A stretch of 64,000 bases of DNA from Rhizobium sp. C4 (GCF_021026315.1 NZ_JAJNCX010000007.1:186001-250000), one strand, 5' to 3'. Numbered from the stretch's first letter, positions 27,998-36,974 are shown. Translations and numbers: made by a program. Notes: generated by a model not told the origin, from the sequence alone.

Positions 27998-28564
27998 ATG
28001 ACCGGAGCCACCCTTTCGACGGCTTCGTCGAGCAATGAACTGTTGAAAGAGATCCGTGCGCGCACGGTAGACCTTCATCGCGCTCTTGATGAGAAAGTGG
28101 CGGACAGATCGGTTCTCAGCGAAGAAGGCTATGTCCGTTTCCTGACGATGCATGCACGCATCATCCCGGCTGCGGAGACGTGGCTTGCCGGCCGGCGCGA
28201 GTTCCTTGAGATTCCGGACGCCAAAGACCGCCTGCGCAACGGCTCGCTTCAGAGCGATTTCTGCGCACTCGGGATCCCCATGCCGGCAGTCGAAAACATG
28301 TCTTTTTTAAATGAAAAGACATCCGTGGCTGGTATCTGTTACGTCCTTGAAGGCTCGCGTCTCGGCGGAGCCTATCTCGCCTCGTTGATTGGACAGGGCG
28401 GGGCTCGACATCCGGTGAATTTTCTTTGCCAGGGCAGGGAAAGACCGTTGTGGAGAACTTTCCTCGATTGGCTCTCGTCACTCGAGCAATCGCGAGCGAA
28501 TATTGATGGCGCCGCGGATGCTGCAGAAAACATGTTCCGGACGTATTTGTCGGTGTTGGACTAG
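27998..28564 (+). CDS. bphO: Heme oxygenase (BphO type)
   Basis: A 188-residue all-helical protein of the bacterial heme oxygenase family. His27 in TVDLHRALD is in the position of the proximal heme ligand, and YVLEGSRLGGAYL is the flexible distal helix. These enzymes open heme to biliverdin IX-alpha, the chromophore of bacteriophytochromes, so the gene supplies its downstream neighbour. Its ATG abuts the receiver's stop codon, implying coupled translation. The phytochrome starts 119 bp later. Confidence 0.85.
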   Translation: MTGATLSTASSSNELLKEIRARTVDLHRALDEKVADRSVLSEEGYVRFLTMHARIIPAAETWLAGRREFLEIPDAKDRLRNGSLQSDFCALGIPMPAVENMSFLNEKTSVAGICYVLEGSRLGGAYLASLIGQGGARHPVNFLCQGRERPLWRTFLDWLSSLEQSRANIDGAADAAENMFRTYLSVLD

Positions 28565-28683
28565 AGAATGCCGGTCGGATGGCGGGGGCTGCTTTAGCGC
28601 CTGTACCGCGTGTTAACAGAATATAGAGCGCCTCCAACAATACTGGTTTCGCCGGAAGCGCTCTCGGGGGAATATGTTGCTAG

Positions 28684-31236
28684 ATGGCCTATGACGTTGA
28701 TTTGACTAATTGCGACGCGGAGCCGATTCACCTTTTAGGGCGCGTCCAGAAATTCGGATATCTCTTGGCCGTCGATAGTGATTGGACCATTTCCTGGGCG
28801 TCCGAGAACATTGTCGAGATTTCCGGTGAAGCGGCCATCGATCTTCTGGGACAGCCGGCCGATGTATTGCTGCCACGCGAGGCCATACACTCCATTCGCA
28901 ATCGCCTGCAATTTCTGCGGCCGAAGCGCGGCGTCGAAGTCATCTATGGGGTCGAACTCAAGACGACGCACAGTGCCTTTGACGTATCGGTCCACATTTC
29001 CGGCGGTCAGATCGTCATGGAGTTCGAACCGGCCGACGCGCTCGACAGCATGTCGACGGATCTCACCAATGTCAGAACCGCGATCGACCAGATTGCCGAT
29101 CTACCGTCGCTGCAGGCGGTGTACAAGCACACCGTTCGTTTTGTTCGCATGGTGCTCGGGTTCGACCGGGTCATGCTGTATCAGTTCCAGCACGATGCCA
29201 GCGGGCAGGTCGTTGCGGAAGCCGTTCGGTATGGCAAGGACCCTTTTCTCAACCTTCGCTATCCGGCCAGTGATATCCCGAAACAGGCGCGCGCACTCTA
29301 CGTCGAGAACCCGATCCGGCTGATTGCCGACGTGGACGACGAAGGCGCACCGATCATCGGTCGCGCCTCCACGGCCGAGGCGGGCGTTCTTGATCTGTCA
29401 GGCAGCCGGCTCCGATCTGTCTCGCCCATCCATATCGAATATCTCCGAAACATGGGCGTGGCATCGTCGATGTCGATTTCAATTGTCGTGAACGGGCAAT
29501 TGTGGGGTCTCATCGCCTGCCATCATGACACGCCGCATCGGCCTTCGATGAGCCAGCGCAACTCGGCGCTTCTCTTCGGGCAGATGCTCTCGCTCATCAT
29601 CCAGATGCGGGAAGGCGCCGAGGAGAAGGCGAGCGATACGCTGGTCTTCGAGATTACGACCAGGATCACACGTGACGTTGCGGCCGGCGCCGCGGTCTTC
29701 GATGTGCTGCTATCGACCGCCGGAAGCTTCATGGACCTGCTCAAGGCAGATGGCTATGCGGTTGTTCACGATGATGCGATTGTTCTGCAGGGAAGCGCGC
29801 CCTGCACGGTCGACGTGCAGCATATCTGCGCGCTCCTGAATGGTTTGCCCGGTAACAAGGTCTTTGAAACCGACAGCCTTGTCAGCTTCATGCCGGACGC
29901 CGGCGCTTTCGCGGACGTGGCGTCCGGTGTGCTTTCCATTCCGATTTCTCGATCACCGCGCGACTACGTTCTCTTCTTCCGCAACGAGCAGGTGCGGCAG
30001 GTCAAGTGGGCAGGGGACCCGCGGAAACCGGTGACCCTTGGTCCGAATGGCGCGCGTCTTACCCCGCGCAAGAGTTTCGAGGCGTGGCAGGAAACCGTGC
30101 TTTGTCGAAGCATTCCGTGGAGCGCACGCGACGTTCGCACCGCTGTCCAGATGCGGGTCATGCTGCTTGAAATCGTGCTTAGCCTGACGGACGAGGCCCG
30201 GCGGGAAAAGAAGGTTGCTGCTGAACGGCAGGAGCTTTTGATCGCAGAACTCAATCACCGTGTTCGCAACATTCTCGGTCTGGTTCGCGGGCTTATCTCA
30301 CAGACGAACAGCGGCAGTGACACGACCACCGAATTCGTCCGCAAGCTCGATAGCCGGGTGCAATCGCTGGCGCGCGCGCATGACCACATCACCCGGCAGA
30401 ACTGGTCGGCCGTTTCTTTGCGGCAGCTCCTGGAAACGGAAGCCGAGACCTATCTGATCGACAGAAGGGAACGGGTGATCCTGACCGGGCCGAATGTCAT
30501 GCTGGAACCGCAAGCCTATTCCTCCATGGCGCTCGTGATGCACGAGATGCTCACGAACTCGGCGAAATACGGCGCCCTGTCCGACAAATCCGGCCGCGTC
30601 GAGATCGGTCTTTCGATCACGGATGCGGGCAGCCTCGCCATCAATTGGCGTGAGGTCGGTGGTCCGGCGGTGACGCCGCCCAAACGTCGCGGTTTCGGTT
30701 CGACGATCGTCGAGCGGACAGTTCCGTTTGAACTCGGCGGCGAAACCAACATCGTCTACGACCCTGCCGGCGTCCTGGCCTATTTCGAGCTTCCCGGCCA
30801 CAATTTCAGTCTGGATCCGGGCGGGGTCGAGGAACGAAGAAAGGAGACGGTGGTCTCGCCCAACGGGTTCGAACCCGTGTCCTGTGTTCTCGTCGTTGAA
30901 GACAACCTCATCATTGGTCTGGAAGCCGAGGAGATTTTCCAGTCCCTGGGGGCTGCGGAGGTGGTTGTTGCGCCGAACGTCAAGGGCGCCCTGCAGGCGA
31001 TCGAAAGCACCTCAAGGCCTTTCGATTTCGCGCTGCTCGACATCAATCTCGGCGCAGATACGAGTTTCGATATTGGCCGCCGGCTGCGTGAACTCGGCGT
31101 TCCGTTCGCATTTGCCTCGGGCTACGGCGATAGTGCGCGCTTGCCGGATGATCTGAGCGACACCATCAATATTGGCAAGCCGTATGACACGGATGCCATC
31201 AGGTCGCTCTTGGCGGAAATCCGGCCGCAATCCTGA
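28684..31236 (+). CDS. bphP: Bacteriophytochrome: PAS-GAF-PHY, HWE histidine kinase, receiver
   Basis: An 850-residue photoreceptor. Cys10 in TNCDAEPIH is the biliverdin attachment site. GAF carries PASDIP (194-199, with Asp197) and KQARALY; the PHY domain follows to about 490. The kinase is of the HWE class, with the phospho-accepting His525 in AELNHRVRN. A C-terminal receiver has Asp786 in ALLDINL. The layout is that of Agp2 of Agrobacterium, a far-red-adapted (bathy) phytochrome; whether this one is bathy cannot be read directly. The kinase could phosphorylate its own receiver and the single-domain one encoded upstream. Confidence 0.93.
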   Translation: MAYDVDLTNCDAEPIHLLGRVQKFGYLLAVDSDWTISWASENIVEISGEAAIDLLGQPADVLLPREAIHSIRNRLQFLRPKRGVEVIYGVELKTTHSAFDVSVHISGGQIVMEFEPADALDSMSTDLTNVRTAIDQIADLPSLQAVYKHTVRFVRMVLGFDRVMLYQFQHDASGQVVAEAVRYGKDPFLNLRYPASDIPKQARALYVENPIRLIADVDDEGAPIIGRASTAEAGVLDLSGSRLRSVSPIHIEYLRNMGVASSMSISIVVNGQLWGLIACHHDTPHRPSMSQRNSALLFGQMLSLIIQMREGAEEKASDTLVFEITTRITRDVAAGAAVFDVLLSTAGSFMDLLKADGYAVVHDDAIVLQGSAPCTVDVQHICALLNGLPGNKVFETDSLVSFMPDAGAFADVASGVLSIPISRSPRDYVLFFRNEQVRQVKWAGDPRKPVTLGPNGARLTPRKSFEAWQETVLCRSIPWSARDVRTAVQMRVMLLEIVLSLTDEARREKKVAAERQELLIAELNHRVRNILGLVRGLISQTNSGSDTTTEFVRKLDSRVQSLARAHDHITRQNWSAVSLRQLLETEAETYLIDRRERVILTGPNVMLEPQAYSSMALVMHEMLTNSAKYGALSDKSGRVEIGLSITDAGSLAINWREVGGPAVTPPKRRGFGSTIVERTVPFELGGETNIVYDPAGVLAYFELPGHNFSLDPGGVEERRKETVVSPNGFEPVSCVLVVEDNLIIGLEAEEIFQSLGAAEVVVAPNVKGALQAIESTSRPFDFALLDINLGADTSFDIGRRLRELGVPFAFASGYGDSARLPDDLSDTINIGKPYDTDAIRSLLAEIRPQS

Positions 31237-31257
31237 ATTAAGGAAGACAGCAACAAG

Positions 31258-31284
31258 AAAAACGGGGCGCTGACCAGCACCCCG
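31258..31284 (-). terminator. Terminator of the FliJ-like gene
   Basis: Reading leftwards, nine-pair arms with one G-U pair (31263-31271, 31276-31284) run into a T-run encoded by A at 31258-31262. It lies between the convergent phytochrome and FliJ-like genes. Confidence 0.7.
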
Positions 31285-31327
31285 GCTCCCTGGAGACGCA
31301 TCTTCATCCAGAATAAGCGTGACCCCG

Positions 31328-31355
31328 CGCAAACGCCTGACGCCAGGCGCTTGCG
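31328..31355. other. Strong hairpin between convergent genes
   Basis: Twelve-base arms with one G-T pair (31328-31339, 31344-31355) and an ACGC loop, just past the end of the FliJ-like gene. It lacks a T-run on either strand. It may stabilise 3' ends or act as a Rho-independent helper for both transcripts. Confidence 0.4.
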
Positions 31356-31385
31356 TAGGGTCGGCTCAGTTGTTGCCGGTCGCTG

Positions 31386-31736
31386 TCAGGCGCGCAGGCG
31401 TGCGGCCGTGTCGCGTTCTTCCAGCGCTGCCGCCTTGCTGTATTCGGCTTCCGCCTCTTCCAGCGCCAGTTCGGCGGCGTCCTGTTGCACCTTCAGTTCC
31501 TTGATCGACCCGAGCAGATTGTCGGCACGCTGACGCGCCGCCTTGGCGAAGGTCGGATAGGCAAAGTGATTCGGGTCGGTGATTCCCGATTTCTTCTCCT
31601 CGAAGGCGATTTGCGCCTCGAGATCCCTGATCATCCGTTCGAAATCCGCCATCATCATCTGTAACTGGTTCAATTGGCGGCGCTTTTCGTTAACCTGAAA
31701 GTTTTTCAGGCGAACGAGGCTCTCACGTGACTTCAT
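31386..31736 (-). CDS. FliJ-like coiled-coil protein
   Basis: A 116-residue, almost wholly helical protein (MKSRESLVRLKNFQVNEKRR, then long heptad-like Glu/Gln/Leu stretches). Size, charge and coiled-coil nature fit FliJ, the flagellar export chaperone of the ATPase complex, and a FliJ-like gene next to ctrA is usual in Rhizobiales. No flagellar genes are nearby, so function in flagella is not certain. I chose the ATG at 31734-31736; the longer frame adds 20 unlikely residues. It diverges from ctrA. Confidence 0.7.
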   Translation of the reverse strand: MKSRESLVRLKNFQVNEKRRQLNQLQMMMADFERMIRDLEAQIAFEEKKSGITDPNHFAYPTFAKAARQRADNLLGSIKELKVQQDAAELALEEAEAEYSKAAALEERDTAARLRA

Positions 31737-32181
31737 TACGCAATACTCCCGTGAAGTGAGACCTTCTGGGTTATGGACGCCATGATGGCGCAGCAATTCC
31801 CGGCGATAAGCGAAAAATCCGCGGCAATCTTAATGAATTCCTACCGCTGGTAACCATTCGTTTACGGCCATGGTGAATGATAAACGGGATGATTTAAGGG
31901 TCAGTAAACGACAAGGGCAAAAAACACCCACGTCTCATTGCTGAGTCCAAAGAGTCGGTTAAAGGGATTTCTTAACGTTGAAAGTTAGAATCTCTTAATC
32001 CGATTTCTTATGAAAATCAGGGGGCTGAGAAATTTCTTTAACGATTCCGATACATCTTGCCATGGTGAATCAGAATTTGTTAACCATTTCGTGGCAGCTT
32101 CAAATCAGGCAACGACTGGATCCGTATCGCGTGGGGCAGCCGACGAGGGACCTTTAGAGCGGCGGAAAAGGGGACAAGAGA
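31737..32181 (+). promoter_or_regulatory. ctrA upstream region with five GANTC sites
   Basis: This 445-bp gap holds no gene. Five GANTC sites (31943, 31952, 31988, 32043, 32067) fall within about 130 bp. GANTC is the target of the cell-cycle methylase CcrM, whose methylation state controls ctrA transcription in Caulobacter. Many TTAA half-sites (31959, 31972, 31995, 32038, 32080) also occur, but none pair at the seven-base CtrA spacing. The start sites of ctrA and of the divergent FliJ-like gene should lie here. Confidence 0.65.
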
Positions 32182-32886
32182 ATGCGGGTTCTACTTATTG
32201 AAGACGACAGCGCCACCGCGCAGAGCATCGAACTGATGCTCAAATCCGAGAATTTCAACGTCTACACCACCGATCTCGGTGAAGAAGGCGTCGATCTCGG
32301 CAAGCTTTATGACTACGACATTATTCTTCTCGATCTCAACCTTCCCGACATGTCCGGCTATGAAGTGCTTCGCACGCTTCGCCTGTCCAAGGTGAAGACG
32401 CCAATCCTGATCCTCTCCGGCATGGCCGGCATCGAGGACAAGGTTCGCGGTCTCGGCTTCGGCGCCGACGACTACATGACAAAGCCCTTCCACAAGGACG
32501 AACTGGTTGCCCGCATCCACGCCATCGTTCGTCGTTCAAAGGGTCATGCCCAGTCGGTTATCGCGACCGGCGACCTGATCGTGAACCTCGACGCCAAGAC
32601 GGTTGAAGTCGGCGGCCAGCGCGTTCACCTGACGGGCAAGGAATACCAGATGCTGGAGCTGCTTTCGCTCCGCAAGGGTACGACGCTGACGAAGGAAATG
32701 TTCCTCAATCATCTCTATGGCGGGATGGACGAGCCGGAACTGAAGATCATCGACGTCTTCATCTGCAAGCTGCGCAAGAAGCTCGCCAATGCTGCCGGCG
32801 GCGCCAACTACATCGAAACCGTCTGGGGCCGCGGCTATGTGCTGCGCGAGCCCGATGGCAATTCGGACTATCTCGAAACCGCCTGA
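32182..32886 (+). CDS. ctrA: CtrA, master cell-cycle response regulator
   Basis: A 234-residue OmpR-type regulator nearly identical in pattern to rhizobial and Caulobacter CtrA: receiver [20 protein letters not shown] with Asp51 as phospho-acceptor and Lys in [12 protein letters not shown], and a winged-helix domain ending [11 protein letters not shown]. It binds TTAA-N7-TTAAC and controls division, envelope and motility genes, being phosphorylated through CckA and ChpT. The C-terminus is ETA; alanine at the end is a ClpXP degradation signal in Caulobacter CtrA. chpT is 28 kb away in this window. Confidence 0.97.
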   Translation: MRVLLIEDDSATAQSIELMLKSENFNVYTTDLGEEGVDLGKLYDYDIILLDLNLPDMSGYEVLRTLRLSKVKTPILILSGMAGIEDKVRGLGFGADDYMTKPFHKDELVARIHAIVRRSKGHAQSVIATGDLIVNLDAKTVEVGGQRVHLTGKEYQMLELLSLRKGTTLTKEMFLNHLYGGMDEPELKIIDVFICKLRKKLANAAGGANYIETVWGRGYVLREPDGNSDYLETA

Positions 32887-32913
32887 TTGGTTTCAAGCAC
32901 CCGCACAGTTCCA

Positions 32914-32948
32914 AAGGCCTGCCGGCGACGGCGGGCCTTGTTGTTTTG
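32914..32948 (+). terminator. Terminator after ctrA
   Basis: Eleven-pair stem with one G-U pair (32914-32924, 32929-32939), a GCGA tetraloop and GTTGTTTT after it. Confidence 0.85.
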
Positions 32949-32961
32949 GCGGTTATGAAGA

Positions 32962-33252
32962 TCAGTCCAGCCAGTGGTTGGGGTCGCGCAAGCCGTTTAC
33001 GATTGCCACGACCAATATTCCATATGAGGCGGGTTCGTAGATCGCAACGTAGCGCCCTTCGATCAAAAGCCGCACATCCCGGCCGATTTCCGGTCTTGCC
33101 GGTCCCATACGTGGGTAAAGGGTGGCGGTCTCGAAGCGGTCGAACAGTTTCAGCAGCAATCGGTCTGCGGCAGGCTCGTTTTCAGCCGCTATGCCTTGCC
33201 ACATATCCTTGAGGTCTTGCTTCGCGCGCGGCGTAAGCCGGTATTCAGCCAC
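32962..33252 (-). CDS. ParE/RelE-family toxin
   Basis: A 96-residue protein. MAEYRLTPRAKQDLKDMWQ, LYPRMGPARPEIG and RLLIEGRYVAIYEP are standard elements of the ParE branch of the RelE/ParE fold, whose ParE members poison DNA gyrase. It starts at GTG inside the last codons of the preceding antitoxin gene (8-bp overlap), giving coupled translation. It ends close to the ctrA terminator on the opposite strand. Confidence 0.88.
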   Translation of the reverse strand: MAEYRLTPRAKQDLKDMWQGIAAENEPAADRLLLKLFDRFETATLYPRMGPARPEIGRDVRLLIEGRYVAIYEPASYGILVVAIVNGLRDPNHWLD

Positions 33253-33427
33253 GGCTGTCGCGTTCCGCCTTCAGCGCCTTGAGAAACTCTTCGGGACGAA
33301 CCACATCGCCGTCACCGCTGGCTTTGCCCTCGAAATAGGCTTCGCGCAGCCGCGAGATATCCGCCGTGAGGTCAGATGTGGCCTCACGCAAAGCCTTGGA
33401 CTTGGATATCGATCGTGTGGCAACCAT
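33245..33427 (-). CDS. Small antitoxin of the ParE-like pair
   Basis: A 60-residue charged protein ending RPEEFLKALKAERDSRG. It precedes and overlaps the ParE-like toxin, which is the usual order for ParDE. The N-terminus is shorter than most ParD proteins and its ribbon-helix-helix region is not obvious, so it may belong to another antitoxin family or have lost DNA binding. Only 12 bp separate it from the end of mnmD on the same strand, so it may depend on read-through. Confidence 0.7.
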   Translation of the reverse strand: MVATRSISKSKALREATSDLTADISRLREAYFEGKASGDGDVVRPEEFLKALKAERDSRG

Positions 33428-33439
33428 GGATGAAGTTTA

Positions 33440-34174
33440 TCATCGAGGGGGCGTCTTCGCAAATCCATAAAGCATCTCGCGCTTGCCCGCGAAGCCCGGC
33501 CGCCGAAGCACGGTGAAACCTGCGCCCTGCAGATTGCGACGGACGAAACCGGCAGCGGCATAGGTGGCGAAGGTGCCGTTGTCGGTCGTATGGGTATGGA
33601 GTGCCTGCATGATTTCCGGCGACCACATGTCCGGATTGCGCGAGGGCGCGAAGCCGTCGAGATACCAGGCGTCGAAGGTCCGGCTGCTGGTCTCGATGCT
33701 GGCGCGCGCCGGGCCGCAGACGACGGAGAGGCGGACATTGTCGCCGAATTCAAGTGTTACCGTTCCTGCCGGGGTGTCGGGCCAGCGGGCCGTGAGCGCG
33801 TCGCGCTCGGCCTCCAGCAATGGCCAGCGGGAGAGAGCCTTGGCGATGCTGTCCCGCTCCATCGGGTAAAGTTCGAAGGAGATGAAATGCAGGCGCGCCG
33901 AAGCCGGCTTTTCGAACGCCTTCCATTGCCGAAGCGTTTCGCAGAAATTCAGGCCCGTGCCGAAGCCGAGCTCGCCGATCGTAAATTCGCCGCCTTCCGC
34001 CCAGCGCCCCGGCAGGCCATTGCCGTCGAGAAAGACATAGGCGCATTCGGCGCGGCCATCCTCGCGGCAATAAAAATGGTCGCCAAAGGCGGTCGAATAG
34101 GGCATATCGCCGTCGAGCCATTCGAGCGGCTGAGGCTTTCCGGCCTCGGGTTTTGCGGGAGTTTCCTTGTCCAT
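33440..34174 (-). CDS. mnmD: tRNA mnm5U methyltransferase MnmD (stand-alone)
   Basis: A 244-residue SAM-dependent methyltransferase of the DUF752 family. GELGFGTGLNF is the SAM-binding motif and AWYLDGFAPSRNPDMW is the family signature. It corresponds to the N-terminal half of E. coli MnmC, which methylates nm5(s2)U34 of certain tRNAs. The oxidase half is a separate divergent gene at 34173. I chose the ATG at 34172-34174; an in-frame GTG at 34201 would add nine residues. These two start codons overlap on opposite strands. Confidence 0.9.
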   Translation of the reverse strand: MDKETPAKPEAGKPQPLEWLDGDMPYSTAFGDHFYCREDGRAECAYVFLDGNGLPGRWAEGGEFTIGELGFGTGLNFCETLRQWKAFEKPASARLHFISFELYPMERDSIAKALSRWPLLEAERDALTARWPDTPAGTVTLEFGDNVRLSVVCGPARASIETSSRTFDAWYLDGFAPSRNPDMWSPEIMQALHTHTTDNGTFATYAAAGFVRRNLQGAGFTVLRRPGFAGKREMLYGFAKTPPR

Positions 34175-35348
34175 GACCGAAGGCGATAAAGCGCCGAACA
34201 CTGGCGGTCAATGGGGCCGTGCCGTCGATGTCCTGATCATTGGCGGCGGAGTGATGGGGCTTTGGGCCGCGCTGAAAGCGGGGCGGGCGGGTCTCGACGT
34301 CTTGCTCGTCGATGAGGGGAGGCTTGGACAGGGCGCCAGCCATGGCCATCTCGGTGCGTTGATGGCGCATATGCCGGACAAGTGGAACGAAAAGAAGCAG
34401 TTTCAGTTTGACGCGCTCCTGTCCCTGGAGGCCGAGGTTGGCGCGCTTGAGGCTGCGACCGGCCTCTCCACCGGCTATGCCCGCGCCGGCCGCCTGATCC
34501 CCTTGCCCAAGCCGCATCTGCGCGACATTGCGCTTCGCCACGAAGTGGACGCGCGGGCGAATTGGCGGGCGAGTGACGGTCGAACCTTCGAGTGGCGTGT
34601 GACGGACGCGCCGTCGGCACCTGGCTGGCCGCTGGCGGAGGGCATCGAGGGCGGCTTTGTGCTGGATACATTCGCGGCCCGCGCCAATCCGCGCGCCTTC
34701 ACGGCGGTTCTGATTGATGCGCTGCGGCGCCTGCCGAATGTCACGGTGGTCGAGGGTATGGCGGTGATTGATCTGGATGCAGCAGCAGCTCGCGCCACGC
34801 TCTCCTCGGGCGAAACCGTGGCCTTCGGCCATGCCATCATCGCCGCCGGCTACAAGGCCTTCCCGATGCTGGAACGCCTGCTGCCGCCACGGGAAAAGCC
34901 GCTGGGCGTGCCTGTCAAAGGTCAGTCGGCGCTGCTCGCGGCGGAGATCGATCCCTCCCTGCCGCTGATCTTTCTCGACGGGCTCTATGTGGTGCCGCAT
35001 GAGGGGGGCAGGGTTGCGATCGGCTCGACCAGCGAAAATGCGTTCGACGAACCATTCACGACGGATCACCAGCTGGATGATCTCATCGCGCGGGCGCGTG
35101 GGCTGGTGCCAGCGCTGGAGAGTGCCGCCGTCATTGATCGCTGGGCGGGGCTGCGGCCCAAGGCGGCGGCGCGCGATCCGCTGGTCGGGCCCTTGCCGGG
35201 TGCGGAGCGGATCATTGCGCTGACGGGCGGCTTCAAGGTTTCGTTCGGCATTGCGCATCGGTTGGCCGATGCCGCGCTGCAAGCCGTCCTCGGCACGGCC
35301 GAAGTCGCCATACCCAGGACATTCCGCGTTCCGCATCATCTGGCCTGA
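34173..35348 (+). CDS. FAD-dependent oxidoreductase, MnmC oxidase-like (DAO family)
   Basis: A 391-residue flavoprotein of the D-amino acid oxidase superfamily. The FAD fold VLIIGGGVMGLWAA begins near residue 20, and the C-terminal DAO signature is WAGLRPKAAARDPLVGPLPG. Its position, head to head with mnmD, suggests it supplies the oxidase activity of MnmC, converting cmnm5U34 to nm5U34 in tRNA; ThiO or another amine oxidase is the alternative. No other in-frame start precedes the fold, so the ATG at 34173, after GGGAG, stands despite overlapping the mnmD start. Confidence 0.8.
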   Translation: MTEGDKAPNTGGQWGRAVDVLIIGGGVMGLWAALKAGRAGLDVLLVDEGRLGQGASHGHLGALMAHMPDKWNEKKQFQFDALLSLEAEVGALEAATGLSTGYARAGRLIPLPKPHLRDIALRHEVDARANWRASDGRTFEWRVTDAPSAPGWPLAEGIEGGFVLDTFAARANPRAFTAVLIDALRRLPNVTVVEGMAVIDLDAAAARATLSSGETVAFGHAIIAAGYKAFPMLERLLPPREKPLGVPVKGQSALLAAEIDPSLPLIFLDGLYVVPHEGGRVAIGSTSENAFDEPFTTDHQLDDLIARARGLVPALESAAVIDRWAGLRPKAAARDPLVGPLPGAERIIALTGGFKVSFGIAHRLADAALQAVLGTAEVAIPRTFRVPHHLA

Positions 35349-35453
35349 TGCGCGCTTGTTCGAGATCAAGCCGCTTGGCTTGGGTTGAACTATTCTGCTT
35401 CCGTTGCGTTTGGACTCTCAGCTCAATCTGACGAGAAACGAAAGAAGCATTTC

Positions 35454-35813
35454 ATGTTCACGCATCTGACCGACCTGCCGCCGGACATTCTGGGTTTCGA
35501 GGCGTGTGGAAAGCTGACCGCAGCGGATTACGAGACGGTGCTGATGCCGGCGATGGACGCAGCCGTGAAGAGCGGACCGGTCAGGCTGTTCTTCGTCATG
35601 CCGGACGGTTTCCACGGCATGGAAATGGCAGCGATGCTCGACGATCTCGCCTTCGGGCTCAAGCATTTTCGCGATTTCAAGAAGTTTGCCTTCGTGACGG
35701 ACAATGCGACCATGGCGGGGCTGACGCGGAACTTCGCCTTCGTGATCCCGGTGGAAACCCGGGTTTTTTCGCTCGCCGAACGGAACGAGGCGATAAGCTG
35801 GCTTCAGGCTTGA
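35454..35813 (+). CDS. SpoIIAA-like STAS-fold protein
   Basis: A 119-residue alpha/beta protein (FTHLTDLPPDILGFEACGKLTAADYETVL opening in outline, with KFAFVTDNATMAGL later) of the SpoIIAA-like/DUF3478 family. Relatives have a CRAL/TRIO-or STAS-like fold and mostly unknown roles, sometimes tied to membrane stress. The ATG at 35454 follows AAGAAG and fits the usual N-terminus. It stands alone between the FAD gene and puuE. Confidence 0.7.
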   Translation: MFTHLTDLPPDILGFEACGKLTAADYETVLMPAMDAAVKSGPVRLFFVMPDGFHGMEMAAMLDDLAFGLKHFRDFKKFAFVTDNATMAGLTRNFAFVIPVETRVFSLAERNEAISWLQA

Positions 35814-35910
35814 TCTGACCTTCGCAAACGCGAAATTCGCTCTGGACTGGCACGGCTGTTTGCAGTTTTCTGCGATGGCAGAAACCGCATCACATCCGAA
35901 GGCAGAACAG

Positions 35911-36831
35911 ATGATTGTCGACGTCAAGACCTCCCGTGACCTCGTTGGCTATGGCCGCAACACCCCCGATCCGAAATGGCCGGGTGGCGCGCGCGTGGCC
36001 GTGCAGTTCGTGGTGAACTACGAGGAGGGCGGCGAGAGCTGCATTCTCGATGGCGATCCGGCGTCTGAATGCCTGCTCTCCGAAATTGTCGGGGCGGCTG
36101 CCTGGCCGAAGCAGCGTAACCTCAACATGGAGTCGATCTACGAATATGGCTCCCGCGCCGGCTTCTGGCGGCTCTACCGCATGTTCACGCAGCTGAATGT
36201 TCCGGTCACGGTCTATGGCGTGACGCTGGCCATGGCGCGCAATCCGGAAGCCGTGGCGGCCATGAACGAGGCCGGCTGGGAAATCGCCTCCCACGGCTAT
36301 CGCTGGCTCGAATACAAGGATTTCCCGGAAGAGGTGGAGCGTGCCCATATCGCGGAAGCCGTGCGACTTCACACCGAGGTTGCCGGCTCGCGCCCGCTTG
36401 GCATGTATCAGGGCAAGCCGTCGGACAATACGTTGCGGCTCGTCATGGAGGAGGGGGGCTTCCGCTATTCCTCCGACAACTATTCCGACGATCTGCCGTT
36501 CTGGGTGCCGGGGATCGATGGCAAGCCGTTCCTGATCGTCCCCTACACGCTTGAAACCAACGACATGCGCTTTGCGACGCCGCAGGGCTTCAATTCGGGC
36601 GATCAGTTCTTCACCTATCTCAAGGATGCCTTCGACACGCTCTATGAAGAGGGCAAGGAAGGTGCGCCGAAGATGATGTCGATCGGCCTGCATTGCCGTC
36701 TTGTCGGCCGCCCCGGTCGCGCGGCGGCGCTGAAGCGCTTTGTCGAATATGTTCTGTCGCACGAAAAGGTCTGGGTGCCGCGCCGCATCGACATCGCCAA
36801 CCACTGGTACGAACATCATCTGCCGAAGTGA
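35911..36831 (+). CDS. puuE: Cofactor-independent allantoinase PuuE
   Basis: A 306-residue polysaccharide-deacetylase-fold protein with the PuuE signatures VGYGRNTPDPKWPGGAR, VQFVVNYEEGGE and ASHGYRW. PuuE hydrolyses allantoin to allantoate without metal. I chose the ATG at 35911, since family members start close before the VGYGR motif; upstream in-frame ATGs at 35860 and 35875 lack a good ribosome site. It opens the plus-strand half of the purine cluster. Confidence 0.92.
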   Translation: MIVDVKTSRDLVGYGRNTPDPKWPGGARVAVQFVVNYEEGGESCILDGDPASECLLSEIVGAAAWPKQRNLNMESIYEYGSRAGFWRLYRMFTQLNVPVTVYGVTLAMARNPEAVAAMNEAGWEIASHGYRWLEYKDFPEEVERAHIAEAVRLHTEVAGSRPLGMYQGKPSDNTLRLVMEEGGFRYSSDNYSDDLPFWVPGIDGKPFLIVPYTLETNDMRFATPQGFNSGDQFFTYLKDAFDTLYEEGKEGAPKMMSIGLHCRLVGRPGRAAALKRFVEYVLSHEKVWVPRRIDIANHWYEHHLPK

Positions 36832-36974
36832 TCGCCGGCGCTTTCACAACGCTGTAACAGTCGCTCCTCATATTCTATGGGCGCGATGTGTCTTCGGCGA
36901 ATGCTCGCCTTATGTGTGGGCCTCGCGCGGCAGAGTATTCAGGCCTTGATGTTGCAAGCCGATTTCAGCAGGCG

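Noticed and set aside
31958-31976. TTAA...TTAAC upstream of ctrA as a CtrA autoregulatory box
   Set aside because: The half-sites are nine bases apart instead of seven; none of the TTAA pairs in this gap has the right spacing.
33750-35369. A 539-residue minus-strand frame opposite the FAD oxidoreductase
   Set aside because: It runs in a different frame from mnmD, has Arg-rich random composition and no motif.
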